Part shown: positions 50,091-59,082 of the stretch, one piece after another
How positions within the stretch are numbered: the first letter of the stretch is position 1
How the letters are laid out: each line of letters opens with the position of its first letter
Source of the DNA: an uncultured Schaedlerella sp.
GTDB lineage: Bacteria; Bacillota; Clostridia; Lachnospirales; Lachnospiraceae
Assembly: GCA_934435195.1 (NCBI GenBank)
Contig: CAKSAJ010000011.1
Location: 1-64,000, forward strand
DNA length: 64,000 nt
Direction of reading: 5' to 3'
Notes under the pieces: generated by a model
What the model was told of the DNA's origin: nothing
What the model saw: the letters and a program-made list of their open reading frames with translations, nothing else
Database searches by the model: none
Program-made: the position numbers and the translations under genes

Positions 50091-50969
50091 ATGTCAGACT
50101 ATATAGTAAGAGCAACAGCGGCAAATACACAGATTCGTGCATTTGCTGCATCAACAACAGAATTGGTAGAGGAGGCGCGCAAGCGTCATCAGACAAGCCC
50201 GGTTGCGACAGCAGCGCTGGGACGTCTGCTTACAGCAGGTGTGATGATGGGAAGCATGATGAAGAATGACAGTGATGTATTGACATTACAGGTTCAGTGT
50301 GGCGGTGAGATCGGAGGAATGACGGTGACTGCAGACAGCCACGGAGATGTAAAAGGATATGTGAATAATCCGGATGTTATGCTGCCACCAAAGAATGGCA
50401 AGTTAGATGTCGGAGGCGCATTGGGACCAGGATTTTTGAATGTAATCAAAGATATGGGACTAAAAGAGCCATATTCAGGACAGACTATGCTTCAGACAGG
50501 TGAGATTGCAGAAGATCTGACCTATTATTTTGCAACATCAGAGCAGGTGCCATCTTCTGTCGGTTTGGGTGTTTTGATGGAGAAAGACAATACAGTGCGC
50601 TGTGCCGGTGGATTTATTGTACAGGTAATGCCATTTGTTGAGGATGAGGTTCTTGATAAATTAGAGGCCAATATCCAGAAGATTCAATCTGTAACAGCGA
50701 TGCTTGATAATGGACACACTCCGGAAGAGATGCTGAATCAGGTTTTGGAAGGGCTGAATGTAGAGGTTACAGATACGCTTCCTGCTAAATTTAGCTGTAA
50801 TTGTTCAAAGGATAGAATTGAAAAGGCGATTATCAGCATTGGTAAAAAGGAAATACAGGCTATGATCGATGATGATAAACCAATTGAAGTGAAGTGTCAT
50901 TTCTGTAATACAGCGTATAAATTTGAAGTGGAAGAGTTAAAAAAGCTGCTTAAGAAGGCAACGAGATAA
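50091..50969 (+). CDS. hslO: Redox-regulated chaperone Hsp33
   Basis: A 292-residue cytosolic chaperone activated by oxidation. The zinc/redox switch cysteines are C236-x-C238 and C269-x2-C272 (FSCNCS and CHFC), the canonical spacing. The N-terminal domain begins SDYIVRATAANTQIRAFAAST, and the substrate-binding linker follows. AGAGGAG precedes the ATG. It helps an anaerobe survive oxygen or hypochlorite stress. Confidence 0.95.
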   Translation: MSDYIVRATAANTQIRAFAASTTELVEEARKRHQTSPVATAALGRLLTAGVMMGSMMKNDSDVLTLQVQCGGEIGGMTVTADSHGDVKGYVNNPDVMLPPKNGKLDVGGALGPGFLNVIKDMGLKEPYSGQTMLQTGEIAEDLTYYFATSEQVPSSVGLGVLMEKDNTVRCAGGFIVQVMPFVEDEVLDKLEANIQKIQSVTAMLDNGHTPEEMLNQVLEGLNVEVTDTLPAKFSCNCSKDRIEKAIISIGKKEIQAMIDDDKPIEVKCHFCNTAYKFEVEELKKLLKKATR

Positions 50970-51039
50970 CACGATGAAATGTCATGACAATGAAAGTTCT
51001 AAGTTAAAAGAACCGGATAAGAAACAGGAGTGATGAAAG

Positions 51040-52965
51040 ATGAAACAGGGATTTGTAAAGGTTGCAGCCGTAACGCCAAATCTTCAGGTTGCAGATGTAG
51101 AGTACAACACAGGAAAAATTTGTGAGGCAATTGATGCAGCTTATGAGAACAGAGCGAAAGTTGTTGTTTTTCCGGAGCTGTGTATTACAGGGTATACGTG
51201 TAGTGATCTGTTTTTGCAGGATATATTGTTGGAGGAATCAAAGCAGGCATTATTAAAAATAGCAAAATATACAAGAAACAAGGATATGCTGATTTTTGTT
51301 GGAATGCCGCTTATGCAGGATGGAAAGCTCTACAATGTGGCAGCAGCATTAAATAAGGGAGAGATTTTAGGATTTACTACAAAAACATTTCTTCCGAATT
51401 ATGGTGAATTTTATGAAATGCGTCAATTTACACCGGGACCAAAAGAGGCAAGATGGATTTTGTTTGAAGGAAACAAAGTTCCGTTTGGTCCGCAGATTTT
51501 GTTTGAATGCACGACGATGCCAAATCTTGTAGTATCAGCTGAAATATGTGAAGATGTATGGGCTCCACTGCCACCTAGTATTCAGGCAGCGTTAGAAGGT
51601 GCAACGCTTATAGTGAACTGTTCAGCCAGTGATGAGACGATTGGCAAGAGCAGTTACAGAAGAGAGCTGATCAAAGGACAGTCGGCTCGTTTGCTTGCCG
51701 GATATATTTATGCCAATGCAGGAGAGGGCGAGTCAACAACAGATCTTGTGTTTGGCGGACATAATATTATTGCCGAGAATGGTTCTATATTGAGAGAATC
51801 AAGAAGATTTGTGAATAGAGCAATTTATTCGGAGATTGATATCAATCGTCTGGTTGGTGAGAGACGTAAGAATACAACATTTCAGGTAAATGATGTACCA
51901 GGTTTGATACGTGTTCCGTTTTATCTTGAGATGGAGAAGACCTATCTTACAAGAAAGTTTTCAAAACATCCATTTGTGCCATATAATGAGCGTGAGAAAG
52001 CAAGAAGATGCGAGGAAATTTTAAATATCCAGGCAATGGGTTTGAAAAAACGCCTTGCACATACACATGCGAAGACAGCAGTTGTTGGAATATCAGGAGG
52101 CTTAGATTCTACGCTTGCATTGATTGTAACGGCAAGAGCATTTGATATGTTAAAGAAAGATAAAAAGCAGATTATAGCGATTACAATGCCTTGTTTTGGA
52201 ACAACGGACCGCACATATCAGAATGCCTGCAAGATGTCGAAACAGCTTGGAGCAACGCTTATAGAAGTGCCAATCGCAGAGGCAGTGAATATTCATTTCC
52301 GTGATATCGGACACGATCCGAAGGATCACAGTGTAACATACGAAAATGGACAGGCGAGAGAGCGTACTCAGGTCTTGATGGATATCGCAAATAAAGATGG
52401 CGGTATGGTTATCGGTACAGGTGATCTGTCAGAGCTGGCGCTTGGATGGGCAACATATAATGGCGATCATATGTCTATGTATGGGGTAAATGCTTCGATT
52501 CCAAAGACATTGGTAAGACATCTTGTGCAGTATGCAGCGGATACGACAGTAGATAAAGAATTAAAGCAAGTACTTTATGATGTGCTGGATACACCGGTAA
52601 GTCCGGAATTATTGCCTCCGAAAGATGGGAATATCGCACAGAAGACAGAAGATTTGGTTGGACCGTATGAATTACATGATTTTTATTTGTATTATTTGCT
52701 TCGTTTTGGGTTTGAACCAAGTAAGATTTTCCGTCTTGCGAAATATACATTTGAAGATACATATGATGATGTTACGATTTTGAAATGGCTGGAGACATTC
52801 TGTAAAAGATTTTTCGCACAGCAGTTCAAACGTTCATGCCTTCCGGATGGACCAAAAGTAGGTAGTGTAGCATTATCTCCGAGAGGAGACTGGAGAATGC
52901 CAAGTGATGCCTGCGTAGCAGTGTGGCTGAAGGATTTGGAGAATATTTCGTTGTCAGATATTTAA
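51040..52965 (+). CDS. nadE: Glutamine-dependent NAD+ synthetase
   Basis: A 641-residue enzyme amidating nicotinic acid adenine dinucleotide. The N-terminal nitrilase-type glutaminase has Glu in FPELCITGYTCSDLF, Lys in TKTFLPNYGEF and Cys in SAEICEDVWAP. The synthetase half has the PP-loop SGGLDS at residues 352-357 and GTGDLSELALGWATYNGDHMSMY. Length matches the large two-domain type. It starts about 70 bp after hslO and ends at a bidirectional terminator facing the purine cluster. Confidence 0.95.
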   Translation: MKQGFVKVAAVTPNLQVADVEYNTGKICEAIDAAYENRAKVVVFPELCITGYTCSDLFLQDILLEESKQALLKIAKYTRNKDMLIFVGMPLMQDGKLYNVAAALNKGEILGFTTKTFLPNYGEFYEMRQFTPGPKEARWILFEGNKVPFGPQILFECTTMPNLVVSAEICEDVWAPLPPSIQAALEGATLIVNCSASDETIGKSSYRRELIKGQSARLLAGYIYANAGEGESTTDLVFGGHNIIAENGSILRESRRFVNRAIYSEIDINRLVGERRKNTTFQVNDVPGLIRVPFYLEMEKTYLTRKFSKHPFVPYNEREKARRCEEILNIQAMGLKKRLAHTHAKTAVVGISGGLDSTLALIVTARAFDMLKKDKKQIIAITMPCFGTTDRTYQNACKMSKQLGATLIEVPIAEAVNIHFRDIGHDPKDHSVTYENGQARERTQVLMDIANKDGGMVIGTGDLSELALGWATYNGDHMSMYGVNASIPKTLVRHLVQYAADTTVDKELKQVLYDVLDTPVSPELLPPKDGNIAQKTEDLVGPYELHDFYLYYLLRFGFEPSKIFRLAKYTFEDTYDDVTILKWLETFCKRFFAQQFKRSCLPDGPKVGSVALSPRGDWRMPSDACVAVWLKDLENISLSDI

Positions 52966-53016
52966 AAGAATAAGTCATTAGCTGGGAAGAGAAAATCTTC
53001 GCAGACAGATAATAAA

Positions 53017-53061
53017 GAAAAGAGGCAGGATATCCGTTGAACGGACAACCTGCCTCTTTTC
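53017..53061. terminator. Bidirectional terminator between nadE and carbamate kinase
   Basis: GAAAAGAGGCAGG (53017-53029) pairs with CCTGCCTCTTTTC (53049-53061), with an inner TCCGTT/AACGGA stem. It serves the two convergent units. Confidence 0.88.
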
Positions 53062-53133
53062 TCTTTAGGTGTTGAAATAAGTATAGCTATAAATAATAGC
53101 AAAATTGATCTTGAAAGATAAATCTTATAAAAA

Positions 53134-54078
53134 TTAAAGTGAAATACGTGTACCAGTTACTCCATTGATACCGTCTTTTGCTTTTTCAAGTAATGTGATC
53201 AGTGCCTGACGACCAGGTTTTGATTCTGCAAAGTCAACAGCAGCCTGAACTTTTGGAAGCATAGAACCAGGAGCGAAGTGACCTTCTTCCATGTACTGTT
53301 TTGCTTCCTCTACTGTCATATGATCGATCCATTTTTCATCTGGTTTTCCGTAGTTTACAGCAACTTTCTCTACAGCTGTAAGGATGATAAGGAAGTCAGC
53401 GTCCAGATCTTTAGCCATCAGACAGCTTGCGAAGTCTTTATCGATAACTGCGCTGGCACCTTTTAAGTGATTTCCCTGCAATGTAACAGGAATACCGCCA
53501 CCGCCACAAGCGATAACAAGTTCACCTGCATTAACCATGTTACGGATTGTTCCAATCTCAACGATTTCCTGTGGCTTTGGAGAAGCAACAACACGGCGAT
53601 ATCCACGTCCTGCATCTTCTTTCATAATATAGTTATATTTCTCAGCCATCTCATCAGCCTGTTCTTTTGTTAAGAAACGTCCGATTGGTTTTGATGGATT
53701 TTCGAAAGCCGGATCATTTTCATCTACACGAACCTGTGTGATCATTGTAGCAACCGGAATATCTGTGATTCCACGATTTAACAATTCTTCACGTAATGCA
53801 TTCTGCAAGTCATAACCGATGTAAGCCTGGCTCATCGCAACACAAACAGAAAGTGGTGTGTTAGGCTGTTTTTCATCTTCATGAGTTAAAGCAAGCATAG
53901 CATTATTGATCATACCAACCTGTGGTCCGTTACCATGTGCAACAACAACTTCACAGCCTTCTTCAATCAGATCAACGATTGCACGAGCTGTAATTTTAAC
54001 TGCTGCCATCTGCTCTGGAAGTGTATTGCCAAGAGCATTTCCCCCGAGAGCAATGACAATTCTCTTCTTTTTAGACAT
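53134..54078 (-). CDS. arcC: Carbamate kinase
   Basis: A 314-residue amino-acid-kinase-fold enzyme that makes ATP from carbamoyl phosphate and ADP. IALGGNALGN opens the chain, VVAHGNGPQVGMINNAM is the carbamate/ADP region, and ACGGGGIPV and DKDFASCLMAKDLDADFLIILT follow. GGAGG lies nine bases before ATG 54078; an upstream ATG adds five residues. It is the last gene of the ygeX-ygeY-ygeW-arcC arm, where it would recover the energy of carbamoyl phosphate released by YgeW. Confidence 0.93.
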   Translation of the reverse strand: MSKKKRIVIALGGNALGNTLPEQMAAVKITARAIVDLIEEGCEVVVAHGNGPQVGMINNAMLALTHEDEKQPNTPLSVCVAMSQAYIGYDLQNALREELLNRGITDIPVATMITQVRVDENDPAFENPSKPIGRFLTKEQADEMAEKYNYIMKEDAGRGYRRVVASPKPQEIVEIGTIRNMVNAGELVIACGGGGIPVTLQGNHLKGASAVIDKDFASCLMAKDLDADFLIILTAVEKVAVNYGKPDEKWIDHMTVEEAKQYMEEGHFAPGSMLPKVQAAVDFAESKPGRQALITLLEKAKDGINGVTGTRISL

Positions 54079-54112
54079 TTTATATTCCTCCAAACGAAAT
54101 TTTTGTTTTTAA

Positions 54113-54143
54113 AACCAGAAGCGAAACAGGCTCGCTTCTGGTT
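54113..54143 (-). terminator. Hairpin between ygeW and arcC
   Basis: AACCAGAAGCGA and TCGCTTCTGGTT form a perfect 12-bp stem with a 7-base loop; on the minus strand TTTT follows. It may be a partial terminator or stabiliser that sets the ygeW to arcC ratio. Confidence 0.55.
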
Positions 54144-54178
54144 CGTTATAAGACTATGTTTAATTTGTGCTCAAAATC

Positions 54179-55375
54179 TTATTCGAAAATTCTTGGGCAT
54201 CCTTTTTCTTCCAGTTTTTTCAAGATCTCTGTTGGGTTCTCGAATTTAGCAAGGAAGATCATAGCTGCGATGATATATGGTTTGAAGCTAGCTTCTTTGT
54301 AAAGTGGATCTCTGTAACGATCGAATACAGAAGCGTCTACTTCACCTTCTTCACAGCTTACGCCTGTGATATCAGCTGGCAGGCAGTGCATGTAAAGAGC
54401 TTTTCCGTCTTTTGTTGTAGCCATAAGCTCTTCTGTACAAGCCCAGTCTTTGTGCTCTGCGTTCTGAGCAAGAAGTTCTTTCTCAAGTTCTTTGATACCT
54501 TCTGTATCACCATTTCCGTACAGTTCTGTACGTTTTTCCATAGCTGCGAATGGAGCCCAGCTCTTTGGATATACGATATCAGCATCTTTGAAAGCTTCAG
54601 CCATGTTGTTTGTTTTTGTGAATGATCCGCCTGATTTTTTAGCGTTTTCTTCAGCAACTTTTTCTACATCTTCGAATACTTCGTATCCTTCTGGATGAGC
54701 AAGAACAACGTCCATTCCGAAACGTGTCATAAGTCCGATGATTCCCTGTGGAACTGAAAGTGGTTTACCATAAGATGGAGAGTAAGCCCATGTCATAGCA
54801 AGTTTTTTACCTTTCAAATTCTCAACTCCGCCGAACTCGTGGATGATGTGAAGCATATCAGCCATTGCCTGTGTTGGGTGGTCGATATCGCACTGAAGGT
54901 TAACAAGTGTAGGTTTCTGCTCTAAGATACCGTCTTTGTTTCCCTGTGTTACAGCGTCAACAACTTCGTGCATATATTTGTTACCTTTTCCGATGTACAT
55001 ATCATCACGGATACCGATTACATCAGCCATGAAAGAAATCATGTTAGCTGTTTCACGAACTGTTTCACCGTGAGCAACCTGAGATTTTCCTTCGTCAAGA
55101 TCCTGAACTTCAAGACCTAACAGGTTACAAGCAGAAGCGAAAGAGAAACGTGTACGTGTAGAGTTATCACGGAATAAAGAGATTCCAAGTCCGCTTTCAA
55201 ATACTTTTGTAGAGATGTTGTTTTCTCTCATGTAACGAAGAGCGTCAGCTACTGTAAATACAGCTTCGATTTCGTCGTCTGTTTTCTCCCATGTTAAGAA
55301 GAAATCACCATTGTACATCTCTTTGAAGTTTAATGCGTTCAATTTGTCAATATATCCCTGTAATTTTGCGTCCAT
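54179..55375 (-). CDS. ygeW: YgeW-type knotted carbamoyltransferase
   Basis: A 398-residue member of the aspartate/ornithine carbamoyltransferase superfamily. The carbamoyl-phosphate loop STRTR is at residues 72-76 (LFRDNSTRTRFSFAS), with CDIDHPTQAMADML and MHCLPADITG further on. It has the YgeW-specific TWAYSPSYGKPLSVPQG region rather than the ornithine-binding SMG loop, so it is not an ordinary OTCase. Family knowledge: YgeW is a transcarbamylase of unsettled natural substrate, linked genetically to uric acid and purine breakdown. The proposed role here is phosphorolysis of a carbamoylated (ureido) intermediate to carbamoyl phosphate. AGGAGG precedes the ATG. Confidence 0.93.
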   Translation of the reverse strand: MDAKLQGYIDKLNALNFKEMYNGDFFLTWEKTDDEIEAVFTVADALRYMRENNISTKVFESGLGISLFRDNSTRTRFSFASACNLLGLEVQDLDEGKSQVAHGETVRETANMISFMADVIGIRDDMYIGKGNKYMHEVVDAVTQGNKDGILEQKPTLVNLQCDIDHPTQAMADMLHIIHEFGGVENLKGKKLAMTWAYSPSYGKPLSVPQGIIGLMTRFGMDVVLAHPEGYEVFEDVEKVAEENAKKSGGSFTKTNNMAEAFKDADIVYPKSWAPFAAMEKRTELYGNGDTEGIKELEKELLAQNAEHKDWACTEELMATTKDGKALYMHCLPADITGVSCEEGEVDASVFDRYRDPLYKEASFKPYIIAAMIFLAKFENPTEILKKLEEKGCPRIFE

Positions 55376-55422
55376 TATAAAATCCTCCTAATAATTGTTT
55401 TTTAATAATTGTTTTAATGGAT

Positions 55423-55444
55423 GGCGTCCGGCGGACCAGACGCC
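55423..55444 (-). other. GC-rich hairpin between ygeY and ygeW
   Basis: GGCGTC and GACGCC flank CGGCGGACCA, with a competing GTCCG/CGGAC pairing. It has no T-run. It lies in the 130-bp gap before ygeW and could be a processing or attenuation site. Confidence 0.35.
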
Positions 55445-55505
55445 TGAAATTGGTTTTGAGTGTATAATGCTAAGTTCAATGCAATCTCGCTAAGCGATTA
55501 GTGCA

Positions 55506-56816
55506 TTATTTCACATATGATTTTGGAAGAGCAGCGTAAACTGCAGCACATGTAACAAGATCCTGTTTCCATGTCTTCTCGTTTGGTGCGTGAGCCTGAG
55601 CCTCTGCTCCAGGTCCGAATCCGATACAAGGGATTCCGTTACGTCCCATGATAGATACACCGTTTGTAGAGAATGTCCATTTGTCTGTTAATGGACGAGC
55701 CTGTCTCATCTCAAGTGTCTCTTCAGCACCGATACGTGCATCTCCGTAAAGTCCTGTATAAGCTTCTTCAAGAGCTTTTGTTACAGCATGGTCTTTTGGA
55801 ATAGCCCATGTTGGGAAGTAGCACTCGATCTCATATACACATCCTGTGTAAGAAGGACGGTCATAGTTGTACATAGAAACTGTTACGTCATCACCGTATT
55901 TCTGTACGCTAGGTAAAGCACGGATCTCATCTAAGCAGCTTTCCCATGTCTCTCCGAATGTCATACGACGGTCAAGAGATACTGAGCAAGAGTCAGCTAC
56001 TGCACAACGGCTTGGAGATGTGTAGAAAATCTGAGATGTTGTAACTGTACCACGTCCAAGGAAACGAGCTTCTTCGTAATCTTTGTTGTATTTAGGATCA
56101 AGCATTTTAACAAGACCTTTGATCTCTGTTCCGTCTTCAGCATCGTTCTCATTCAAAGCACGGATATCCTGGAGAATGTCAGCCATTTTGTAAATAGCAT
56201 TGTCTCCACGCTCTGGAGCAGAACCGTGGCAAGAAACACCTTTAACGTCAACGCGGATTTCCATACGTCCACGCTGTCCACGGTAGATACCACCATCTGT
56301 AGGCTCTGTAGAAACTACGAATTCAGGACGAACTTTGTCTTCGTTGATGATGTACTGCCAGCAAAGACCATCACAGTCTTCTTCCTGAACTGTACCAACA
56401 ACCATTACTTTGTATCCTTCTGGAATAAGATCCTGTTCTTTCATGATCTTAGCACCATAAACAGCTGATACGATACCGCCACACTGGTCAGATACTCCAC
56501 GTCCACCGATCTCTGTCTCTGTTTCGTATCCTTCATATGGATCGAATGTCCAGTTGTCGATGTTACCGATACCTACTGTATCGATATGAGCGTCAAATGC
56601 GATGATCTTGTCGCCTGTTCCCATGTATCCGATTACATTTCCCTGAGGATCGATCTGAACTTCATCAAATCCTACTTTTTTCATCTCAGCAGCGATAGTG
56701 TCGATATGAGCTTTCTCATCACAGCTTTCTCCTGGGTTTTTTACGATTGCACGTAAGAATGCAGTCATTTCTTTCTCATATCCCTGTGCAGCCTCTTTGA
56801 TTTTGTTTAAATCCAT
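55506..56816 (-). CDS. ygeY: YgeY-type M20 metallohydrolase
   Basis: A 436-residue M20/ArgE-DapE-type dizinc amidohydrolase. Metal ligands and catalytic residues: H77 and D79 (FDAHIDTVG), D110 (GVSDQCGG), E145-E146 (VQEEDCDG), and a later His in the dimerisation region (CHGSAPERGD). The family has been called selenium-metabolism-linked because of co-occurrence with selenium-dependent enzymes. In uric-acid-degrading gut bacteria it is part of the required cluster. It probably hydrolyses an amide or ureide between purine ring opening and 2,3-diaminopropionate. AGGAGG precedes the ATG. Confidence 0.92.
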   Translation of the reverse strand: MDLNKIKEAAQGYEKEMTAFLRAIVKNPGESCDEKAHIDTIAAEMKKVGFDEVQIDPQGNVIGYMGTGDKIIAFDAHIDTVGIGNIDNWTFDPYEGYETETEIGGRGVSDQCGGIVSAVYGAKIMKEQDLIPEGYKVMVVGTVQEEDCDGLCWQYIINEDKVRPEFVVSTEPTDGGIYRGQRGRMEIRVDVKGVSCHGSAPERGDNAIYKMADILQDIRALNENDAEDGTEIKGLVKMLDPKYNKDYEEARFLGRGTVTTSQIFYTSPSRCAVADSCSVSLDRRMTFGETWESCLDEIRALPSVQKYGDDVTVSMYNYDRPSYTGCVYEIECYFPTWAIPKDHAVTKALEEAYTGLYGDARIGAEETLEMRQARPLTDKWTFSTNGVSIMGRNGIPCIGFGPGAEAQAHAPNEKTWKQDLVTCAAVYAALPKSYVK

Positions 56817-56880
56817 TTTTAAAAATCCTCCTTTTTAAAATATAAATTAATGTTTTCCTATTATATAAGTCTTAGTAGAC

Positions 56881-58086
56881 TTATTTTTCATTTCCATCCC
56901 AAACGATTGATTCATAACGTTCTGGGTCTGTGTTACCTTCTGTAGAGAAGAGTAATACTTTTGAGTTTTCATCTAATCCAAGATGTTCTCTTAATTCTTT
57001 GTATTCATCCATCATCATGATGCAAGCAAGTGTTCCGAATGGAGCAGCTCCTGATTCACCAGATGTAACCGGTTTGTCTCCTTTAATAGGAGCAGCAAGC
57101 ATACGCATACCTTTTGCAGCAACCCAGTCAGGTGTAGCGATGAATGTATCTACATGGTTTTTCAAAATATCCCATGAAATTGTGTTTGGCTCACCACAAG
57201 CAAGACCAGCCATGATAGTAACCATATCGCCATCTACAATCTGGATACTTCCGTCACCAACAGAAGCACCTTTGTAAAGACATGCAGCAGCTTCAGCTTC
57301 TACAACAACAACCTTCGGTGGGTTCTCTGGATATCTGTTAGCGAAGTAACCCTGAACAGCACCGGCAAGTGATCCAACACCAGCCTGGATAAATACATGT
57401 GTAGGACGCTCGCATCCATAATCCTGAAGCTGATCATAAGCTTCCATAGCCATTGTTCCATATCCCTGCATGATCCATGCCGGGATTTCTTCGTATCCGT
57501 CCCAAGCTGTATCCTGAACCATGATTCCGTTCTCTGTCTTCATAGCCATATCATTTGCCATACGAACACATTCATCGTAGTTGTATTCTTCGATAGTAGC
57601 TGTAGCACCTTCAGCAAGAATGTTGTTCAGTCGTGTCTGTGTTGTTCCCTTTGGCATTAAGACAACTGCTTTCTGTCCAAGCTTGTTTGCAGCCCATGCA
57701 ACTCCACGTCCGTGGTTACCATCTGTAGCTGTAAAGAATGTAGCCTGTCCGAACTCTTCTTTAAGAGCATCAGAAGTAAGTACATTATAAGGAAGTTCTG
57801 AAACATCTTTGCCTGTCTGCTGTGCAATGTAACGAGCCATTGCAAATGAACCTCCGAGTACTTTGAAAGCGTTCAGTCCAAAACGATAAGATTCATCTTT
57901 GATGTACACTTCGCCAAGACCGAGCATGTCAGCCATCTTCTCTAATTTAGTAAGTGGTGTTACTGTGTACTGTGGAAAACTCTCATGGAAAGCACGAGCT
58001 TTTTTGACTTCGTCCAGACTCATGACTTTCAGGTTTTCATCGTTTGTCTTTGGCATCTTATTGACTGCCCATTTGATTGATTCCAT
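56881..58086 (-). CDS. ygeX: 2,3-Diaminopropionate ammonia-lyase
   Basis: A 401-residue fold-type II PLP enzyme that converts 2,3-diaminopropionate to pyruvate and two ammonia. The PLP lysine is K75 in FGLNAFKVLGGS, the asparagine/His pocket is ATDGNHGRGVAWAA, and SGESGAAPFGTL is the phosphate/pyridine-nitrogen segment. Length matches E. coli DpaL (398). AGGAGG is nine bases before the ATG. It heads the minus arm after the regulator and feeds carbon to pyruvate, and hence lactate or short-chain acids. It releases aminoacrylate, the RidA substrate. Confidence 0.94.
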   Translation of the reverse strand: MESIKWAVNKMPKTNDENLKVMSLDEVKKARAFHESFPQYTVTPLTKLEKMADMLGLGEVYIKDESYRFGLNAFKVLGGSFAMARYIAQQTGKDVSELPYNVLTSDALKEEFGQATFFTATDGNHGRGVAWAANKLGQKAVVLMPKGTTQTRLNNILAEGATATIEEYNYDECVRMANDMAMKTENGIMVQDTAWDGYEEIPAWIMQGYGTMAMEAYDQLQDYGCERPTHVFIQAGVGSLAGAVQGYFANRYPENPPKVVVVEAEAAACLYKGASVGDGSIQIVDGDMVTIMAGLACGEPNTISWDILKNHVDTFIATPDWVAAKGMRMLAAPIKGDKPVTSGESGAAPFGTLACIMMMDEYKELREHLGLDENSKVLLFSTEGNTDPERYESIVWDGNEK

Positions 58087-58136
58087 TTGGAATAACCTCC
58101 TTTTATATTTTTAATTTTATTTTTGGGTTCCTATTG

Positions 58137-58808
58137 TTATTTGTTAGCCGCATCCATATAATTATAGAGGGTAAACTTTGAAATGCCTAATAGGGAAGCA
58201 ACTTTGTCTCCGGATTTTGTGATAAGAAAAGCACCCGCATTATTTAAAAATTGTACAACCTTAACTTTGTCGTCTTTGTTCATTGCTGCGACAGGTTTGC
58301 CGACAAGCGCAAGAGCCTGTTCGATTAAAGAATCAAGTAGTTCATTTACATTGTGGGTGATTTTCTGCGGCTGTGCGAGACCGCCATCAGAAGTTCCGTC
58401 CCCTCCTTCCAACTCCAATTCAGATTCTGTTGTGATCAGAGAGTGAAGAGCATTTTCTACTGTTAATAAAGAAGTAATATCGTAGTTTAAAGCAAAGATA
58501 TATTCGATATTGTCATCGTCACCACGAACATACATTGTACTGGACTTTAAAATCTGTCCACTTTCTGTTTTAGTTAAATAAGAAAGTCTGTCGTGAATCC
58601 TAGATGGATCTCTTTTCAATGTTTCAAGAACAATGCGTGAAGGTCCGTCGCCAACCTGGCGTCCTGAGATAGAACCGTTTTCTACATATACAATAGAATG
58701 TTCAATCTCACGTTTGGTTAAGTCGTGGATGACAATTTCACAATTACTACCGAAGTGAACTGCAAGTCCATGACTGATCTGTTTTAATAAATCAAGCCTT
58801 TTGCCCAT
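58137..58808 (-). CDS. YheO/DauR-type transcriptional regulator of the purine cluster
   Basis: A 223-residue regulator. Residues 1-118 form a YheO-like PAS domain (LAVHFGSNCEIVIHDL, IVYVENGSISGR, FALNYDITSL) that may sense a small ligand. Residues about 160-223 are a DauR-type helix-turn-helix (GAFLITKSGDKVASLLGISKFTLYNYMDAA). In between is a flexible Gly/Ser/Asp linker. It is transcribed with ygeX (50 bp gap) and divergently from ssnA, the usual position for the local regulator. A purine-derived inducer is inferred. Confidence 0.88.
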   Translation of the reverse strand: MGKRLDLLKQISHGLAVHFGSNCEIVIHDLTKREIEHSIVYVENGSISGRQVGDGPSRIVLETLKRDPSRIHDRLSYLTKTESGQILKSSTMYVRGDDDNIEYIFALNYDITSLLTVENALHSLITTESELELEGGDGTSDGGLAQPQKITHNVNELLDSLIEQALALVGKPVAAMNKDDKVKVVQFLNNAGAFLITKSGDKVASLLGISKFTLYNYMDAANK

Positions 58809-58868
58809 GAATCTGTAACCCCTTTCTTTAGCACGAAAATGTCTTATCGTTTATTTGCTTCTGAATCC

Positions 58869-58896
58869 ATCATAGCATAAAAAAAATGAAAATCAA
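58869..58896 (-). promoter_or_regulatory. Promoter of the regulator-ygeXYW-arcC arm
   Basis: On the minus strand TTGATT (58891-58896), 16 bp, TATGAT (58869-58874), about 60 bp before the regulator start. Confidence 0.65.
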
Positions 58897-58903
58897 TACT
58901 TTT

Positions 58904-58938
58904 CTAAAAAATTTTTAGATATCTTAATTTTTTTAAGA
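58904..58938. promoter_or_regulatory. Two dyads between the divergent promoters
   Basis: CTAAAAAATTTTTAG (58904-58918) is a 15-base palindrome and TCTTAA/TTAAGA (58922-58938) forms a second dyad. Both lie exactly between the two -35 elements, a good place for one regulator to control both arms. Confidence 0.45.
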
Positions 58939-58944
58939 ATTTTG

Positions 58945-58973
58945 TTGCATTTAAGGGGGTAGTATGGTATCAT
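58945..58973 (+). promoter_or_regulatory. Promoter of ssnA-permease-ygfK
   Basis: TTGCAT (58945-58950), 17 bp, TATCAT (58968-58973). The predicted leader of about 100 nt shows no purine-riboswitch core. Confidence 0.7.
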
Positions 58974-59082
58974 ATTACAAAGAAAGTGGTTCAGAAATGT
59001 AATTTATTGTGCGAAAATTACAAAAAAATCAGACAAATCAAACTGTAGACAAAACAGGCAAAAAAGAAAAGGAGAGACGTAT

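Noticed and set aside
53134..55375. Arginine deiminase pathway (ornithine carbamoyltransferase plus carbamate kinase)
   Set aside because: No arginine deiminase or arginine/ornithine exchanger is present, and the transferase has the YgeW-type region instead of an ornithine loop, next to ygeX and ygeY.
58974..59082. Purine (guanine/xanthine) riboswitch before ssnA and the permease
   Set aside because: The leader lacks the three-way-junction core and kissing-loop arms of purine riboswitches and the NMT1 xanthine motif; it is mostly A-rich and unstructured.
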